Origin: Pollenia angustigena
Lineage: Eukaryota > Arthropoda > Insecta > Diptera > Polleniidae
Reading direction: 5' to 3'
DNA: 64,000 nucleotides
Assembly: GCA_930367215.1 (NCBI GenBank)
Contig: OV884056.1
Span: 252,057,127 to 252,121,126 of the forward strand
Shown: one piece after another, positions 22,801 to 32,639 of the stretch
Layout: the number at the start of each line of letters is the position of its first letter
Numbering within the stretch: position 1 is the first letter of the stretch
Translations under genes and position numbers: made by a program
Notes under the pieces: generated by a model
Databases searched by the model: none
The model's input: the letters and a program-made list of their open reading frames with translations, nothing else
Told to the model about the DNA's origin: nothing

Positions 22801-23117
22801 ATAACTCCATACACTCTTCAACTGGATATAAACCTTCAGATTTTCTTAACGGAAATGTAAAAATTGAGGAATACCCTAAAATTAAAGAGAAATTAATTAA
22901 GAAAAAGGAACGAATTAATAATAAATTGAATACTTTACGAGAAGATTGTGAACTACAAACAGGTCAAGTCTATATAAAACAGGAAAGAGGAGGGAAAAAT
23001 CATGCAAAGTTTAGAAAAAACTATGTAGAAAAACTTGATGATAATCATGTTGTTACTAACAAGGGCTATAAGTACTACAAATCTCATTTAAAAAGAAGAA
23101 AAAAATTTAATGCATAA
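19755..23117 (+). CDS. pol: Pol of the Ty3/gypsy element (PR-RT-RNase H-IN)
   Basis: Open in the -1 frame relative to gag, probably made as Gag-Pol; the first in-frame TTG is 19833 and residue numbers count from it. Protease: LVDTGATHS, Asp12. Reverse transcriptase: KKWRLVVDYRKLNEV, FGLKSAPATFQRLM and YLDDIVIF (Asp409-410). RNase H: NTDASNFAIGAVLSQ (Asp557), EKELLAIVWAV, TDHQPLQW. Integrase: an HHCC zinc site ending NNCEICNIE, then Asp864 (HVDVF), Asp918 (VTDNE) and Glu954 (DVERLH), an exact DD35E spacing. No stop or frameshift, so it looks functional. It copies element RNA and inserts the cDNA. Confidence 0.95.
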   Translation, partial: TPRRINISLRYPAKFSHTSLSGELPYLIIKGNLKFLVDTGATHSIINPGLCDPKWRINSSFVALKTLQNIVQTNIVYRVPFFAELGNLKDSINLIECKFHDYYDGIIGNDVLRKYKAIINYDRNLLIINDRNIPLIFPKYYTVKLITNVECGLVHFTEYRSSCGKIILEEGIYDVQNFKIEVKTRHKCQDVIHVGQQDSWPVTVENYHLIDDSITKENSNQLSFFDQIRMDHLNLEERQKFSMLIRKYSSLFYNTNSNLSFTNAIKHRIRTLHNIPIHTKSYRYPYVHKEEVDRQIKEMLASNIIRPSNSPYSAPIWIVPKKDHASGEKKWRLVVDYRKLNEVTIDDRYPIPNIDDILGKLGRCLYFTTLDLAKGFHQVEIDERDIYKTAFSVENGHYEFLRMPFGLKSAPATFQRLMNNILGDLLNKICLVYLDDIVIFSTSLDEHLNSIKLVLNRLKEANLKVQIDKCEFLKRETEFLGHIITQQGIKPNPKKVECVMHYPLPKTSRQIKQFLGLSGYYRKFIKDYSKIARPMIKYLKANARLDVADPEYIKSFNTLKNLLINDPLLRYPDFSKLFVLNTDASNFAIGAVLSQENHPICYASRTLNDHEVNYSTIEKELLAIVWAVNYFRPYLFGRKFHIHTDHQPLQWLFSIKEPNSRLVRWRLKLEEYDYIIIYKRGESNGNADALSRIEPEVNLVEQTDLITVSKSPLNFFKYQVEIKKLDTGPFRIDSKEIFNKRRITISTSVLNEDIVLSLVQNHFDCTKLNAVIINDDNMYGIFTQTFAKYFSENSKFRVVMCKKILTDITDENELAEYIEHEHRRNNHRGINENFCQLKDIIYHPKLKLRITQFINNCEICNIEKYDRNPVRQKFRTTETPDKPGQIVHVDVFYSLGKSLFLTFIDKFSKFAQAIKIENRSWVEFKKGVTQYLSVVGQIGKIVTDNELGFKALPIREFLRENNIQIHFTSNNNHSSNSDVERLHNTINEHIRLLRHDPNRDIDSVEEKLYKIIMFYNNSIHSSTGYKPSDFLNGNVKIEEYPKIKEKLIKKKERINNKLNTLREDCELQTGQVYIKQERGGKNHAKFRKNYVEKLDDNHVVTNKGYKYYKSHLKRRKKFNA
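19794..19800 (+). promoter_or_regulatory. Candidate -1 ribosomal frameshift site AAATTTT
   Basis: In the gag frame this reads A-AAT-TTT (codons Asn-Phe at 19795-19800), a fit to the X-XXY-YYZ rule for -1 slippage. Pol is in the -1 frame and is open from 19755 (after a TAG at 19752), so the 19755-19833 overlap contains the site. Slippage would give Gag-Pol. No downstream pseudoknot was worked out. Confidence 0.65.
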
Positions 23118-23625
23118 AAATTATAATTTAAAATAAAAGGAAACATTTTCATAATTCTTGTTAAGCAAAAAAAAAAAAAAAATATATTTGTTTGAGAATT
23201 TGACGTGATATTATTATTGTTTTTTAAATGTGTTTATGTGAATTATATGTAACTTAAACTAAAACTTGGAAAAAATGTTAATAAATCTATATGGCATTAT
23301 TAAACCAAACATTGAATTGCTCCTGGAATAAAAATTGTAAAAAAAAGAAACTAATGCAAACACAGAAACTACATACTGTATTAACTTTTATAAAAAAAAA
23401 TTTAAGAACTTTATTCTACTACTATAAAATAGCAAAATACAACATAAAATAAAAAAAAAAATAATCAAAAATACAAAAAAAAAAAATTTATTTTTGTTTG
23501 TGAAATAAAACCACTATTTTGTTTTCCCTTATTTAATGTAAAAAAAAAAAATCTTATAAAAATACTGTATACTTCTAATTAATTATATTTATTTATATTC
23601 GCTATATTCGTCTGAGCCTCAATCC

Positions 23626-23636
23626 AAGGATGGGGG
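23626..23636 (+). promoter_or_regulatory. Polypurine tract
   Basis: AAGGATGGGGG (one pyrimidine) directly before the 3' LTR start, the expected plus-strand primer site. Confidence 0.75.
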
Positions 23637-24090
23637 AGTTATATATACATATATATATAAATATATATCTAATTTGTAATTTAAGTCTTTTTGTAAAGGA
23701 CACCCCCTTTTAACCATGCCACTGTTTGTTTAATTATTTTGTCTTAAAATATTAAGCAAAGAGAATTGAAACATTTCAATTATTACAATGATATAAATAT
23801 ATGTATGTATGTTTGGTCTAGGTAGAAAATCATACGATTTAACTTTGTTATGTTGTTGTTGTAATAAACAAAACAGTGCATGCACGATCATGTTTTAAAA
23901 TTTAAAATTCATTCAGCGTCTTGTCTTTGACTATTGCAGTCGTAACCGCAAATAAGTTTAAGTAAAAGTATAACTTAAAACTAAAGAATTGTATTATATT
24001 AAATATAAATTTAATAACAAATAAAAATATATATTTTTATAAAAATTAACTGTTTTAATTATTTAGTTAACAAATAATTTAAACATATTT
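23637..24090 (+). repeat. 3' LTR
   Basis: 454 bp, matching the 5' LTR throughout by eye and followed by the duplicated GTTAGC. Confidence 0.93.
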
Positions 24091-24699
24091 GTTAGCCAGA
24101 ATTTTTCTACGAAGGCTCTGTTTTTGGGTATTTAAATACCCATCCGTCCTTAATGGGTTAAAGCCCGATGGAACTTACAAAAGGGTAAGCTATCATAAGA
24201 ACAGTCATACTGCGTTTAGATTTGACATTTATGATCAGCACACTCTGGCAAATCATAATGAGTAGATTAACGCTTCAACTGTGCTACCAAATTATACAAA
24301 TTTACTTTTAAACCCAGTCAGCGATTCGCCCAAATTATAGATGACCTGGTAAATTTTGATCTTATTGTACATTTTTGGCCTGAAAACCCAACTTTCCGTA
24401 TATGAAATGAGACCAATTCACAACAGACCCTAGAGACTCTATTACATTAAGAAAAATTAACCGTTTAGTACTGTTAACAAGCTGGCAGTAACATTATTTC
24501 TTAAAAAATAAAGAAGATTGATCGTTCCGAATGCCATTTGTAGAGAACGGCCGTGGTGCCAATATGCCTGTCTTTTTTTAGAATTCAAAGTCTGATCGGG
24601 CTTTAACGAACATCCATCTCACGCCTTAGAAGAGCAGCCCCTTTTTGAAGAATTTATTAAACCTGCAAACAATAAAAGCTTTCAATCATAAAATGTTCG

Positions 24700-24980
24700 T
24701 ATGCAACCATTATATGGTTATGGCTTCTTGATGGAGGACTCTATTTCGGAAAGATGATTGTAAGGGGACCCTGTGAAATAATGTACCTATTCTCACCATT
24801 TTGAATAGGCTTAATCCGAATGACAACTTAAATGTATGTACCAAGTTTTATTTTACTATCTTCAAAATTAAGACCTGTAGTTTGACCGCAAGATAACATG
24901 GAGATATAACCAGTCAGATAGCCGGACGGATGGACATTGTTATATCGACTCAGAAAGTGAGTTGATCGGCAAACTAAAAG
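24700..24980 (+). repeat. GTCY-type non-autonomous repeat, related to 45.4-45.9 kb
   Basis: Contains 'ctattctcaccattttga', 'aattaagacctgtagttt' and 'ttatatcgactcagaaagtg', the last being a motif common in fly dispersed repeats. The segment at 45775-45890 shares the first two blocks. Non-coding. Confidence 0.45.
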
Positions 24981-24988
24981 ATTAATAA

Positions 24989-25103
24989 TGCCCGTATTCA
25001 TAAAAATATTTGAAATTTAATAGAGGTTTACAACACAAATTTTCTATGAAAATTTCCCTTAATAAACGTTTATTTAATTTAATACTCGTTTATGAATACG
25101 GGG
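24989..25103. mobile_element. ~115-bp MITE or foldback
   Basis: CCCGTATTCATAAA at the left and its inverse TTTATGAATACGGG at the right, around an AT-rich core. Too short for a gene. Confidence 0.55.
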
Positions 25104-25550
25104 GCTAGTCTACAACCAATATTTTTTTGGGAGATAAAGCCATTTATTTATTTATTTAGTCTATGGATTACCTCCTTTCAGACAAAAATTACAAAATTAA
25201 ACAAACAAATTTAACATCATCTATTTAAATATAAAATTAAATTCAGTTTGATAGTATTAATATTCAAAGTCATATCAATAATACTGTACAGATCATTAAA
25301 GTTTACACATATTCGACGAAAAGGGTCGGCATTTGCATAATTTTGTTGGAAGTATTCAATTGATAACGGCTGGTAATAGCGTGTAGGGCGTTGGGGAACA
25401 TTAAAAAATAAACTGTTTAACAGGAACTCTGAGCAAATATTGCCTTTAATTAGATTGATAACAAAAATGACATTCAGCATTGTTCGGCGGCTTTTTAAAG
25501 TTGGTAAATGAATCTCCAATAACCTGGTTCTATATAGAGGAAGATATATA

Positions 25551-26854
25551 TCGGGTGTTTTTTTCAGTGGTATAGAACTTCGAATTGAAATAAAACACAA
25601 GAAAATCGTTTTAATGACCATCAATTTGGCTTTATTGGAAGGATAATTTTATGCCATTAATGTTTAAATATGGTTTCAGGCATGTGGCCGCCGCGGCTGG
25701 CTCGAATAAAGCCAATTCTACAGGTCCAATTTTCAACCACTTTTTCGAGCATATGGGGCCGTATGTCGGCAATAACGCCACGAATGTTGGCTTCCAATTC
25801 CCCTAACGTTTCTGGTTTGTTGGCGTAGACGAGCGACTTCACATATCCCCAAAGAAAATAATCCAATGGTGTCAAATCACACGATCTTGGTGGCCAATTG
25901 ACAGGTCCATTCCGCGAAATTATGCGCTCATCGAATGTTTCCTTCAATAAATCGATTGTGGCGGGCGCTGTGTGGCATGTGGCGCCGTCTTGTTGGAACC
26001 ACAACTCATCCACATTCATGCCATCCAATTCGGGAACAAAATAGTCGGTTATCATGGCTCTATACCGGTCTCCATTAACGGTAACTGCCTCTCCAGCATT
26101 ATTTCGGAAGAAGTATGGCCCAATGACTCCACCAGCCCATAGAGCACACCAAACCGTCAGTTTTTGTGGATGTAATTGCGTCTCAAGGGTCTCATGTGGA
26201 TTCTCTTCACTCCAAATGCGGCAATTTTGCTTGTTGACGTAGCCATTCAACCAAAAATGAGCCTCATCACTGAACAAAGTTTTGCGATGAAAATCAGCAT
26301 CGAGATCAATCTCATTTTCGGCCCATACACCAAAATCACGACGCATTGCATGGTCTCGCGGCTTTAATTCTTGCACAAGCTGGATCTTGTAAGGTCGCAA
26401 GCCAATATCTTTGCGCAAAATCTTTCATAAAGTTGATGGACAAAGCTCCAATTGCTGTGCACGGTGGCGAATCGATTCATTCGGGTCCTCTTCAACACTT
26501 TGCTCTACAGCGGCAATTGTTTCTTCGGTGCGCACTGTTCGACGTCTCTACGGATGCGTATTATCACATAGAGTAAACGTAGTGCGAAAACGATCCATGG
26601 TTAACCGAATTAATTGCTCTGATGGACGATTATGTCGACCATAAAATGGACGGAGCTTGCGGTAAACTTCGCGAACTGAACCGTTATTTTCGAAATAAAT
26701 TTGCACGATTTGCAAGCGTTGTTCTTTTGTCAAGCTGTTCATGATGAAATGGCAAACCAAACTGAACATAAATGACATTAGAGTTGCCAGATTTGACCAC
26801 AAAATGCCAGTTTTATCTCTATTCGAAAAACAAACCTGTAAAAAAAACACCCGA
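25551..26854 (-). mobile_element. rosa-type mariner (subfamily B), near full length
   Basis: TIRs TCGGGTGTTTTTTT and inverse, with TA on both sides (25549-25550 and 26855-26856). 1304 bp. Inserted in the jockey-type LINE, so it is younger than that copy. Shares TIR type with the 3762-4685 element. Confidence 0.88.
25657..26742 (-). pseudogene. rosa-type (D41D) transposase with a frame break near the N-terminus
   Basis: Minus strand from ATG 26742 (MNSLTKEQRLQIVQIYFENN, HTH region). A frameshift near 26560 and a stop near 26425 interrupt it, then a clean 253-codon frame (26418-25657) follows. First Asp in LFSDEAHFWLNG, second in ELWFQQDGATCHT, third in SCDLTPLDYFLWG, with 41 residues between the last two. 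Only the N-terminal DNA-binding part is damaged, so the loss looks recent. Confidence 0.88.
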
Positions 26855-26992
26855 TAGATGGATTTGGGTAAGTGCTCCGTAATATGAATAGCAAAAATTG
26901 TTTTTGGACAGACGCAATACGATCACTATGAACGTTGTAATATGGATCCCAAATTATTGAGCCATATTCGATTATAGGTCTGACAAGTGCTA

Positions 26993-27382
26993 TATCGTTA
27001 GCTAAAATGCAAAAAGACGTAACTAACAAAAATATAATTTTACAGGAGAAGCAAAAAACTTTGTAAAGTAAAAACTATGAACATGTCAGAAAAACATGCA
27101 TTGATAAGTCGTCCATGGAATTCTTCAACCAATTTTCAAAGAAACCCATTTTATTATATTTTCTTAGAAAAAAAAAGTGTAATTACGTCGTTTTGCATAC
27201 TTCAAACAAAAAAACTTGTAGCTACGTCCCTTTGGTTTTTGTTAATAAAAACGCAATTTTTGATCGCAGAAGTGTAAAATTTTGTCAAGACATGTAGTTT
27301 TATAGCATTCATAATAATCAATCAAAAACTCGACTTGGAATTTTTTGTTAGTTACGTCTTTTTGCATTTTAGCTAACGATAT
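26993..27382. mobile_element. ~390-bp MITE in the LINE
   Basis: TIRs of about 39 bp begin TATCGTTAGCTAAAATGCAA and are repeated exactly inverted near 27342-27382. It splits the jockey RT between two conserved blocks, which confirms insertion. A TA may be duplicated. The left boundary is good to about 2 bp. Short ORFs inside are chance. Confidence 0.75.
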
Positions 27383-29152
27383 ACAACTGTTTTGTTATAG
27401 ATCTGTCAGAGAATTCCAACGTTTAATAAATCCAAATACACCACGAGCTTTATTAGCACACATATTAATATGTTCTAAAAAAGATAACTTAGTGTCAAAT
27501 AATACACCAAGATCCAAGAAAGCATTAACAACTTCCAATTTGTGGTCACCAATAAAATAGCAGCCAATTGGTCTAGTTTTTCTGGAAAAACGTATATGTT
27601 TGAATTTTTTAAAATTTATGTCCAATAAGTTTATTTGGCACCAATTAAAGAATAAATTTAAATCCTGTTGTAAGTGGTGTTGAACAATGGAGTCAGCACA
27701 ACTTGAAAAAATTTTTACATCGTCAGCATACATAAGTATATTGGAAAATTTTATTGTGGTAGGTAGATCGTTGATATATAATAAGAAAAGTATTGGTCCG
27801 AGATGACTACCTTGTGGAACACCAGAGTTGACTATAATATGTTTAGATAATGTATTATTAAAACACACAGGCTGTTCACGACGTAAAAGATAAGATTTTA
27901 TCCAATTCAAACAGCAATTCGTAAATCCCATTAAATACAGCTTTTGCAATAGAAGTTTATGGTTAACTCTGTCAAAAGCCTTACTAAAATCAGTGTATAT
28001 AACATCGGTATAACATCCGTTTTTAAAGCCATTATTTATTATTGTTGTCAATTCTAGTAAATTAGTCGTAGTTGAACATCCTTTACGAAAACCATGTTGG
28101 AAAGGTGTGAGTATGGAAGAGACTTGTTTACTTAAATATTCAGTAAGATATTGTTCAAAAAGTTTGGGAATGACACTTAATTTGGCAATACCTCTGTAGT
28201 TCACTATATTCGATTTATTCCCTGATTTAAATAGTGGAATAATAAAAGATTTTTTCCATAATTTCGGGAAGTAGCCATGCTTTATAGACATATTGAATAA
28301 AATTGTTAAAGGTATATATATATTATGCGCACAATTTATAAGAAGGCAGCTAGGAATACCATCAGGTCCACTGTAGAACGATGATTTTAGTTTTAATAAT
28401 AATGTTGTCATATATGCAGTAGTGACGAATGGAAATGAAATGGGTTGTTGTCCAGGGATATAAAATGGATAACTTTTCAATGTATCATGTTCCTCAATAG
28501 AGTAGGTTGAAGCAAAAAAAATCCGCAAACATATTACTTGTTTCCATATGATTAGAAGACTCGGTGGTGAGATATTTCATCGAAGATGGAAATCCGATGG
28601 ATTTTCTTTTCGAGTTAACAAATTTATAAAATGCTTTCGGATTTAAATAATTTGTATAAAGGTTATGGTTGAGTAAATTGTATTTAGCACGATATAAAGA
28701 ATATTTGGAGTAATCAATCAGTCGTCCAGTTTGTTTATACTTCTTATACAATTTATTTTGTATATTCTTTAATATCGATAGAGAACTTGAATTTCATGGA
28801 GGGCCATGGAAGGCCATCATGGCCTTAGCTCACATTGGCAATATTAGAAAATGGCTTTATCTCTCATTTCAGTTCCGGAGACACTAAAGTTAAGTATTGA
28901 AATCTGGCTTCGCGTACTAAAGTTTTTCTGCTTACAGGTTTTCTCTTCCAGTAGGTCGCGACAGGTGGCTTCGCTGAATTAAGTTTTCCTGCGTGCGTCA
29001 CAAGAATAAAAAAATGTTTTTCAATGATAACTAAGGATTTTCCCTTTTACAGAATGTTTACACCATGCATAACAATATTCTGGAAAAATATGGCTATATC
29101 TCTCATTTCGCAAAATTTTAAACATGACCTTACCTCTCAATGATTGGCAATA

Positions 29153-29353
29153 AGGCCATTATGGCTTTATCTCCCATTCAATTTAGCAATAATGCCATCA
29201 TGGCCTTATCTCACATGGTTTTAAAGCAATCCCCCGCCCCATTTAATAACATATCAGGTAAAGACGGTACAGTAATACATTATACGATGGTAGATAAGGC
29301 CATGATGGCATTATTATTCAATTGAATGGGAGATAAAGCCATAATGTCCTATG
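29153..29353. repeat. Foldback with ~60-bp imperfect arms
   Basis: 'ggctttatctcccattcaat' (29163) and 'atgccatcatggccttatct' (29192) reappear inverted at 29290-29350. Related single pieces lie at 28800-28870 ('ggccatcatggccttagctc'). Probably a MITE family; no duplication was resolved. Confidence 0.6.
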
Positions 29354-29410
29354 TTGCTCTTCAAAAATATTTAAAGATACTATTTGTTTTGAGTTCTTTA
29401 ACTTGCACGA

Positions 29411-29650
29411 TTGGCAAAATGTTCACACAATCTTCAGTCAGAATATTTAACTCTAACCGAACTGCTGTTTGATGGACCCCGCAAGGCAGTCGAAGAAGGC
29501 AGCGACCCGCACACACGTGGTAAAGGCAGGTTGACAAGGAAGCTGCCTAAACGGCAAAAATCTGGATGGAAACCAAGAGCATCACAACTGATAGCTCTAA
29601 CGTAAAAACATTTGTTGAGGCCCAAAGGTCCTTATAGGATCGAAGTGAAC
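29411..29650 (+). other. GC-richer segment of unknown origin
   Basis: A short open stretch rich in Arg/Lys (LLFDGPRKAVEEGSDPHTRG) with higher GC than the surroundings. It may be a scrap of a LINE ORF1 or another old coding sequence. I do not recognise it. Confidence 0.25.
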
Positions 29651-29784
29651 ATATATAAATATATATTAATTGCTGTTGGCAAGGCCAAATTTAGTTCTCA
29701 CTTCTTTTTTCTTAACTTTATTCCAGAAAGCTTAAACTACTAAAAAATACTTTTAACTAAAAATTATTAAAATTTATAATCTGC

Positions 29785-30556
29785 TTATTTGGCTTTCACA
29801 TCTGGCAGGGATATTCACATTATTACCGATAGCAAGGGGGCCATCAGATCTCTGGAGAATGTGTTCATCACATCGAGAATTGTCCAAGAATACCGGATGT
29901 CTCTGGAGGAGATTGTAAGACATTCAGTGGTTACCCTTAAGTGGGTTCCCGGAGACAGGAACATACATGGAAACTTTATGGCGGACTCGTTCGCGCATTC
30001 AGGCAATACTTTGAATCAAAACCATCCAATATATGATATACATAGGTGTTTCACTCCCAAGGAGTAAGCAACTTAGTGGACACAAATTTAATATTATTGC
30101 CGGTCAGAGATGGCTCGATGAAACCACCTGTGCGGAAACCAAAAAAGTCTGTCCCATCATAGATGAAAAAAGGACTAGGCGGTCATTACAGCTGTCCAGA
30201 CATCACCTTGGAAACCTTATTGCGGATAAAGCTAGCCACTGGTCCATTGGGAGGCCAGTAGGATTTGCGTAGACGGGGAGAAGGAAGCGTCAGCGGAACA
30301 TCTTCTTTTTCATTGCCCGGCATTCGGAGATCTAAGATTTAGACTATTTGGTCGAAGAACCCTTGGAGCCAAAAATTGATTTAAACAGTATTCACTCCTT
30401 TATTGAATCGACTGCGTGGCTGGGTAAGAATATTAGCTGCCCGGTTACAAAGCACCCTCGGAAGACGGTGCGACTTGGAAACACAACGGGAACTCATTAA
30501 TGGACCCACGTGAGCTGTGCTTGATTACGGCGGCCAATGGAACCTAACCTAACCTT
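29785..30556 (+). pseudogene. LINE 3' end with RNase H domain
   Basis: The plus strand reads IHIITDSKGAIRSLENVF and VTLKWVPGDRNIHGNFMADS, the second half of an RNase H fold as found in I/LOA/R1-like LINEs (catalytic Asp in ITDS and in MADS). After a frame change near 30060 it continues with QRWLDETTCAETKK, SHWSIGRPVGFA and SIHSFIESTAWLG, the usual C-terminal tail. The end is 'gaacctaacctaacc' at 30541-30555. Upstream RT is missing (5'-truncated). A different family from the jockey-type LINE at 25-28 kb. Confidence 0.8.
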
Positions 30557-31630
30557 GCTATTAAAAAGAATATCTTGTTCAGTGTATTTATGTTTTATAA
30601 GTATGAGCCGGATTGTGTATATGTGTGTTGTATTTATGTATAATTTATGTATGTATTTTAAGTGCTAGTACATTAAATATCCAGATTCCCAAATGTGTTT
30701 TAAAAGAAAAAAAAAAGATAAAAATCAACCTCTTTACTTTCACCCCTTTGATTCCTTACCATTAATAAATTTAAACGAGGGTTGCCTAAACAGTTTGAGT
30801 AAAATAAATTTTGAATGTCCTTATTTAAAATTGATAAAATCAAAAATTTTTTTTTTTAAACATTTAAAAGAAAATAAAATTTTTAATTACACATTCCTTT
30901 AAAAATATGAATATTCCCCTGCAACTTTTAATACCATCCTCGTCTTTTTTTCGTTTTTTCTTTCTTCCTTTTACTATTTGTATTACTTTTTTTATTTCTT
31001 TTTCATTTGCAATTTTTATTTTTTTTTAATACAACATCAACATTATTCATTAACACATTCAATATACAAAATATATTGTCGTTGAGGTTATTGCAACTTG
31101 CTGTTGCTGTTGCTGTTGTTGCTGGAGTTGCTTTTATTATTTTGTTGTACTGAATGTGAATGTGAAAAAATTAAACAACTCGAAAATTATAACGATTGTA
31201 CATCGCAATAAATAATTGATAAATTGCAGATGAATTTTAATATTAAATTGATTGTGTAACGGGGACATGTTTTTAATAATAATGAAACAAATGCAAAATA
31301 TAAAAAAAATGGGCTGACAAAAATTGTAATGGAAATTTTATTTTTGTGATTATTTAAAGCAGGGGTTCCCACACGCAAGGTCGAATTGTGTAAACTTCTT
31401 AAATATAAAACTCATTCAATCTCCGGAAAGGACTTGAGGTCTCCTTTTTGTAACTAACAAGGCTCTGGCGAACGATCTTAAACGGGTATACCTTCACATC
31501 TGCACGATGATAATTTTGTTGCAAATCCCAAATCTTTAAAAGAAGAGGATCAGAGTATCCGTAAACCCTAAATGAACCATCTCTGAAAGTACAACAAACG
31601 CAAGTAAAGGCTTACAAAATTACAGAATGG
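30557..31630. other. No recognised gene
   Basis: AT-rich, with a short GTT/GCT trinucleotide run near 31100 ('gctgttgctgttgctgttg'). The 69-codon ORF at 30693 is low complexity. Nothing supportable. Confidence 0.5.
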
Positions 31631-31640
31631 TTAGTGTGCC

Positions 31641-31771
31641 CCGGTAGTCTAGCTGGTAGTGAGCTAGACTATCAGCGCCGGGGTTGCGGGATCGATTCCC
31701 GCCAGGGACTCTGGTTCCTGCAGACAAGTGTAAAGCTTTGCGGGATTAGCTTAGGGAATTAAAAAAAAAAA
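31641..31771 (+). mobile_element. tRNA-derived SINE
   Basis: The head resembles a tRNA: A-box-like 'tagtctagctggtagtg' (31647) and B-box-like 'gggatcgattcccgcc' (31689), with a GC-rich 5' strand 'gccccgg'. A ~45-bp body and an A-tail of 12 or more follow. A shorter relative lies on the minus strand at 53360-53452. The body and A-tail argue against a working tRNA gene. Pol III transcription is the expected mode. Confidence 0.7.
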
Positions 31772-32639
31772 AGATACCAGCCATATCACCTAACTTGGAA
31801 GCGAAGCTTAGCAACAACCAATGCTATAATAAAGGTTTTATATATTTTGGCAAATTCAGATAAAAAAGATTTAATATTTTAAAATTAAATTTCTTGGTAA
31901 ACATATTCCTTTACGGGCTCCTTTAAAATCTATTACAAACCTCAAGAAGTTTGGGAATAACCCTTTGAGAACCGTTGATTTAAAGATTGTAATAAAAAAA
32001 AATAAGCAGAAATAAATGTGTAAGAAGAAAAAGTGTAATTTCCGCCTAGACGAAATACACATGATTTTTTTTTTTTTTACACAGAGATAAAATTCTATAT
32101 ATTTTTTTATTTGCAATATTTGACAGACAGATTGTTTTAATCGATAATTGTATGGTTGGGTATGTACTGTTGTCGAACAATAAATTTTATTGCTGCAAAT
32201 TATCAACGTGGCTTCTTTAAACATTTTTGCAAAAAACTTTCATTTTGTTCTAAATCTTAAGTACAAACCTTTAAATTAACATTAAGTTTAAAATGCGTTT
32301 TACAAGTTGATTTTTATGGTAGTTGCGATAAATCGAATCTTCTAATTGTAAACGTTATCGCACAAAATATCCTGTACTCAAACTTTTATCAGTTAACTGG
32401 TAATAGTAAGTTTCAACTGAACTTAGCAAAACTAGCCGTTAGACTAAAATTTTAAGTCAAATTATGTTAAAAGTGTGTTTTTTTTAAGAAAAACTTAAAT
32501 TCTTTCGATATAATACACAATTCGAAAATCTAAGGAAAGCGTTTCATAATTTGAAAACGGTTTTTGAAAACAGAAGCTGAACTAAAACTCCATTTTCTAT
32601 TATAATAAAAAAGCTCGAGTGCATTTTAATGTGATAAAG
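31772..32639. other. No recognised gene
   Basis: AT-rich single-copy-looking DNA. Minus-strand short ORFs are low complexity. No element ends found. Confidence 0.45.

Larger units (their letters stand above)
17319..24090 (+). mobile_element. Complete Ty3/gypsy LTR retrotransposon (17.6/297-like, no env)
   Basis: 6772 bp flanked by a 6-bp duplication GTTAGC (17313-17318 and 24091-24096). Two 454-bp LTRs, PBS, gag, pol in the -1 frame and a polypurine tract are all present. By eye the LTRs show no difference, so insertion was recent. The order protease, RT, RNase H, integrase puts it in Ty3/gypsy; the tRNA-Ser PBS and a Gag without a zinc knuckle recall the 17.6/297 group. The 520 bp between pol and the 3' LTR hold no env-like frame. 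Inserted into a piggyBac-like element. Confidence 0.95.
15225..24157. mobile_element. piggyBac-like TTAA element split by two insertions
   Basis: The left end CCCATTAAAGACTG follows TTAA (15221-15224). The right end is the inverse of CCCATTAAGGACGG and precedes TTAA (24158-24161), a 12/14 TIR match at the piggyBac target. Without the Ty3/gypsy element and the rosa fragment about 1.4 kb remain. Inner 'gggtatttaaataccc' palindromes occur near 17003 and 24126. No clear piggyBac transposase is left; a minus-strand CDNFF motif near 16650 is only a hint. Confidence 0.65.
25217..28751 (-). pseudogene. jockey-type reverse transcriptase, disrupted
   Basis: Minus strand. Main frame (28528 down to 27395): SSFYSGPDGIPSCLLINCA, NYRGIAKLSVIPKLFEQYL, FQHGFRKGCSTTTNLLE, VIYTDFSKAFDRVNH, SGVPQGSHLGPILFLLYIND and the polymerase site YADDVKIF. 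A frameshift near 28510 separates the upstream KKYKQTGRLIDYSKYSLYR part. The frame breaks at FIKRWNSLTDL (MITE), resumes as LVRPIIEYGSIIWDPYYNV, breaks again near STYPNPSI (rosa), and finishes with LPTLKSRRTMLNVIFVINLI down to 25217. Joining the three parts in mind gives a normal jockey C-terminus. Non-functional. Confidence 0.9.
25140..28790 (-). mobile_element. jockey-type LINE, 5'-truncated, twice interrupted
   Basis: Runs on the minus strand from ~28790 to a TAAATAAATAAA tail near 25140. Without the rosa insertion (25551-26854) and the MITE (~26993-27382) about 1.95 kb remain: the end of ORF2. ORF1 and the endonuclease are missing, as in the usual 5' truncation. The end of another copy appears at 63915-64000. 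Confidence 0.85.

Noticed and set aside
23118..23636. An env gene in the Ty3/gypsy element
   Set aside because: Only ~520 bp of A-rich DNA with no usable open frame lies between pol and the 3' LTR.
29411..29605. Small host exon
   Set aside because: It has an open frame of 64 codons and higher GC, but no recognisable domain or convincing splice context.
30541..30556. Telomere-like AACCTAACCT repeat
   Set aside because: Only two to three units, located at the 3' end of a LINE, where such tails are usual.
31641..31720. Functional tRNA gene
   Set aside because: A tRNA-like head is followed by a SINE body and A-tail, and a sister copy exists at 53.4 kb, so a SINE is more likely.
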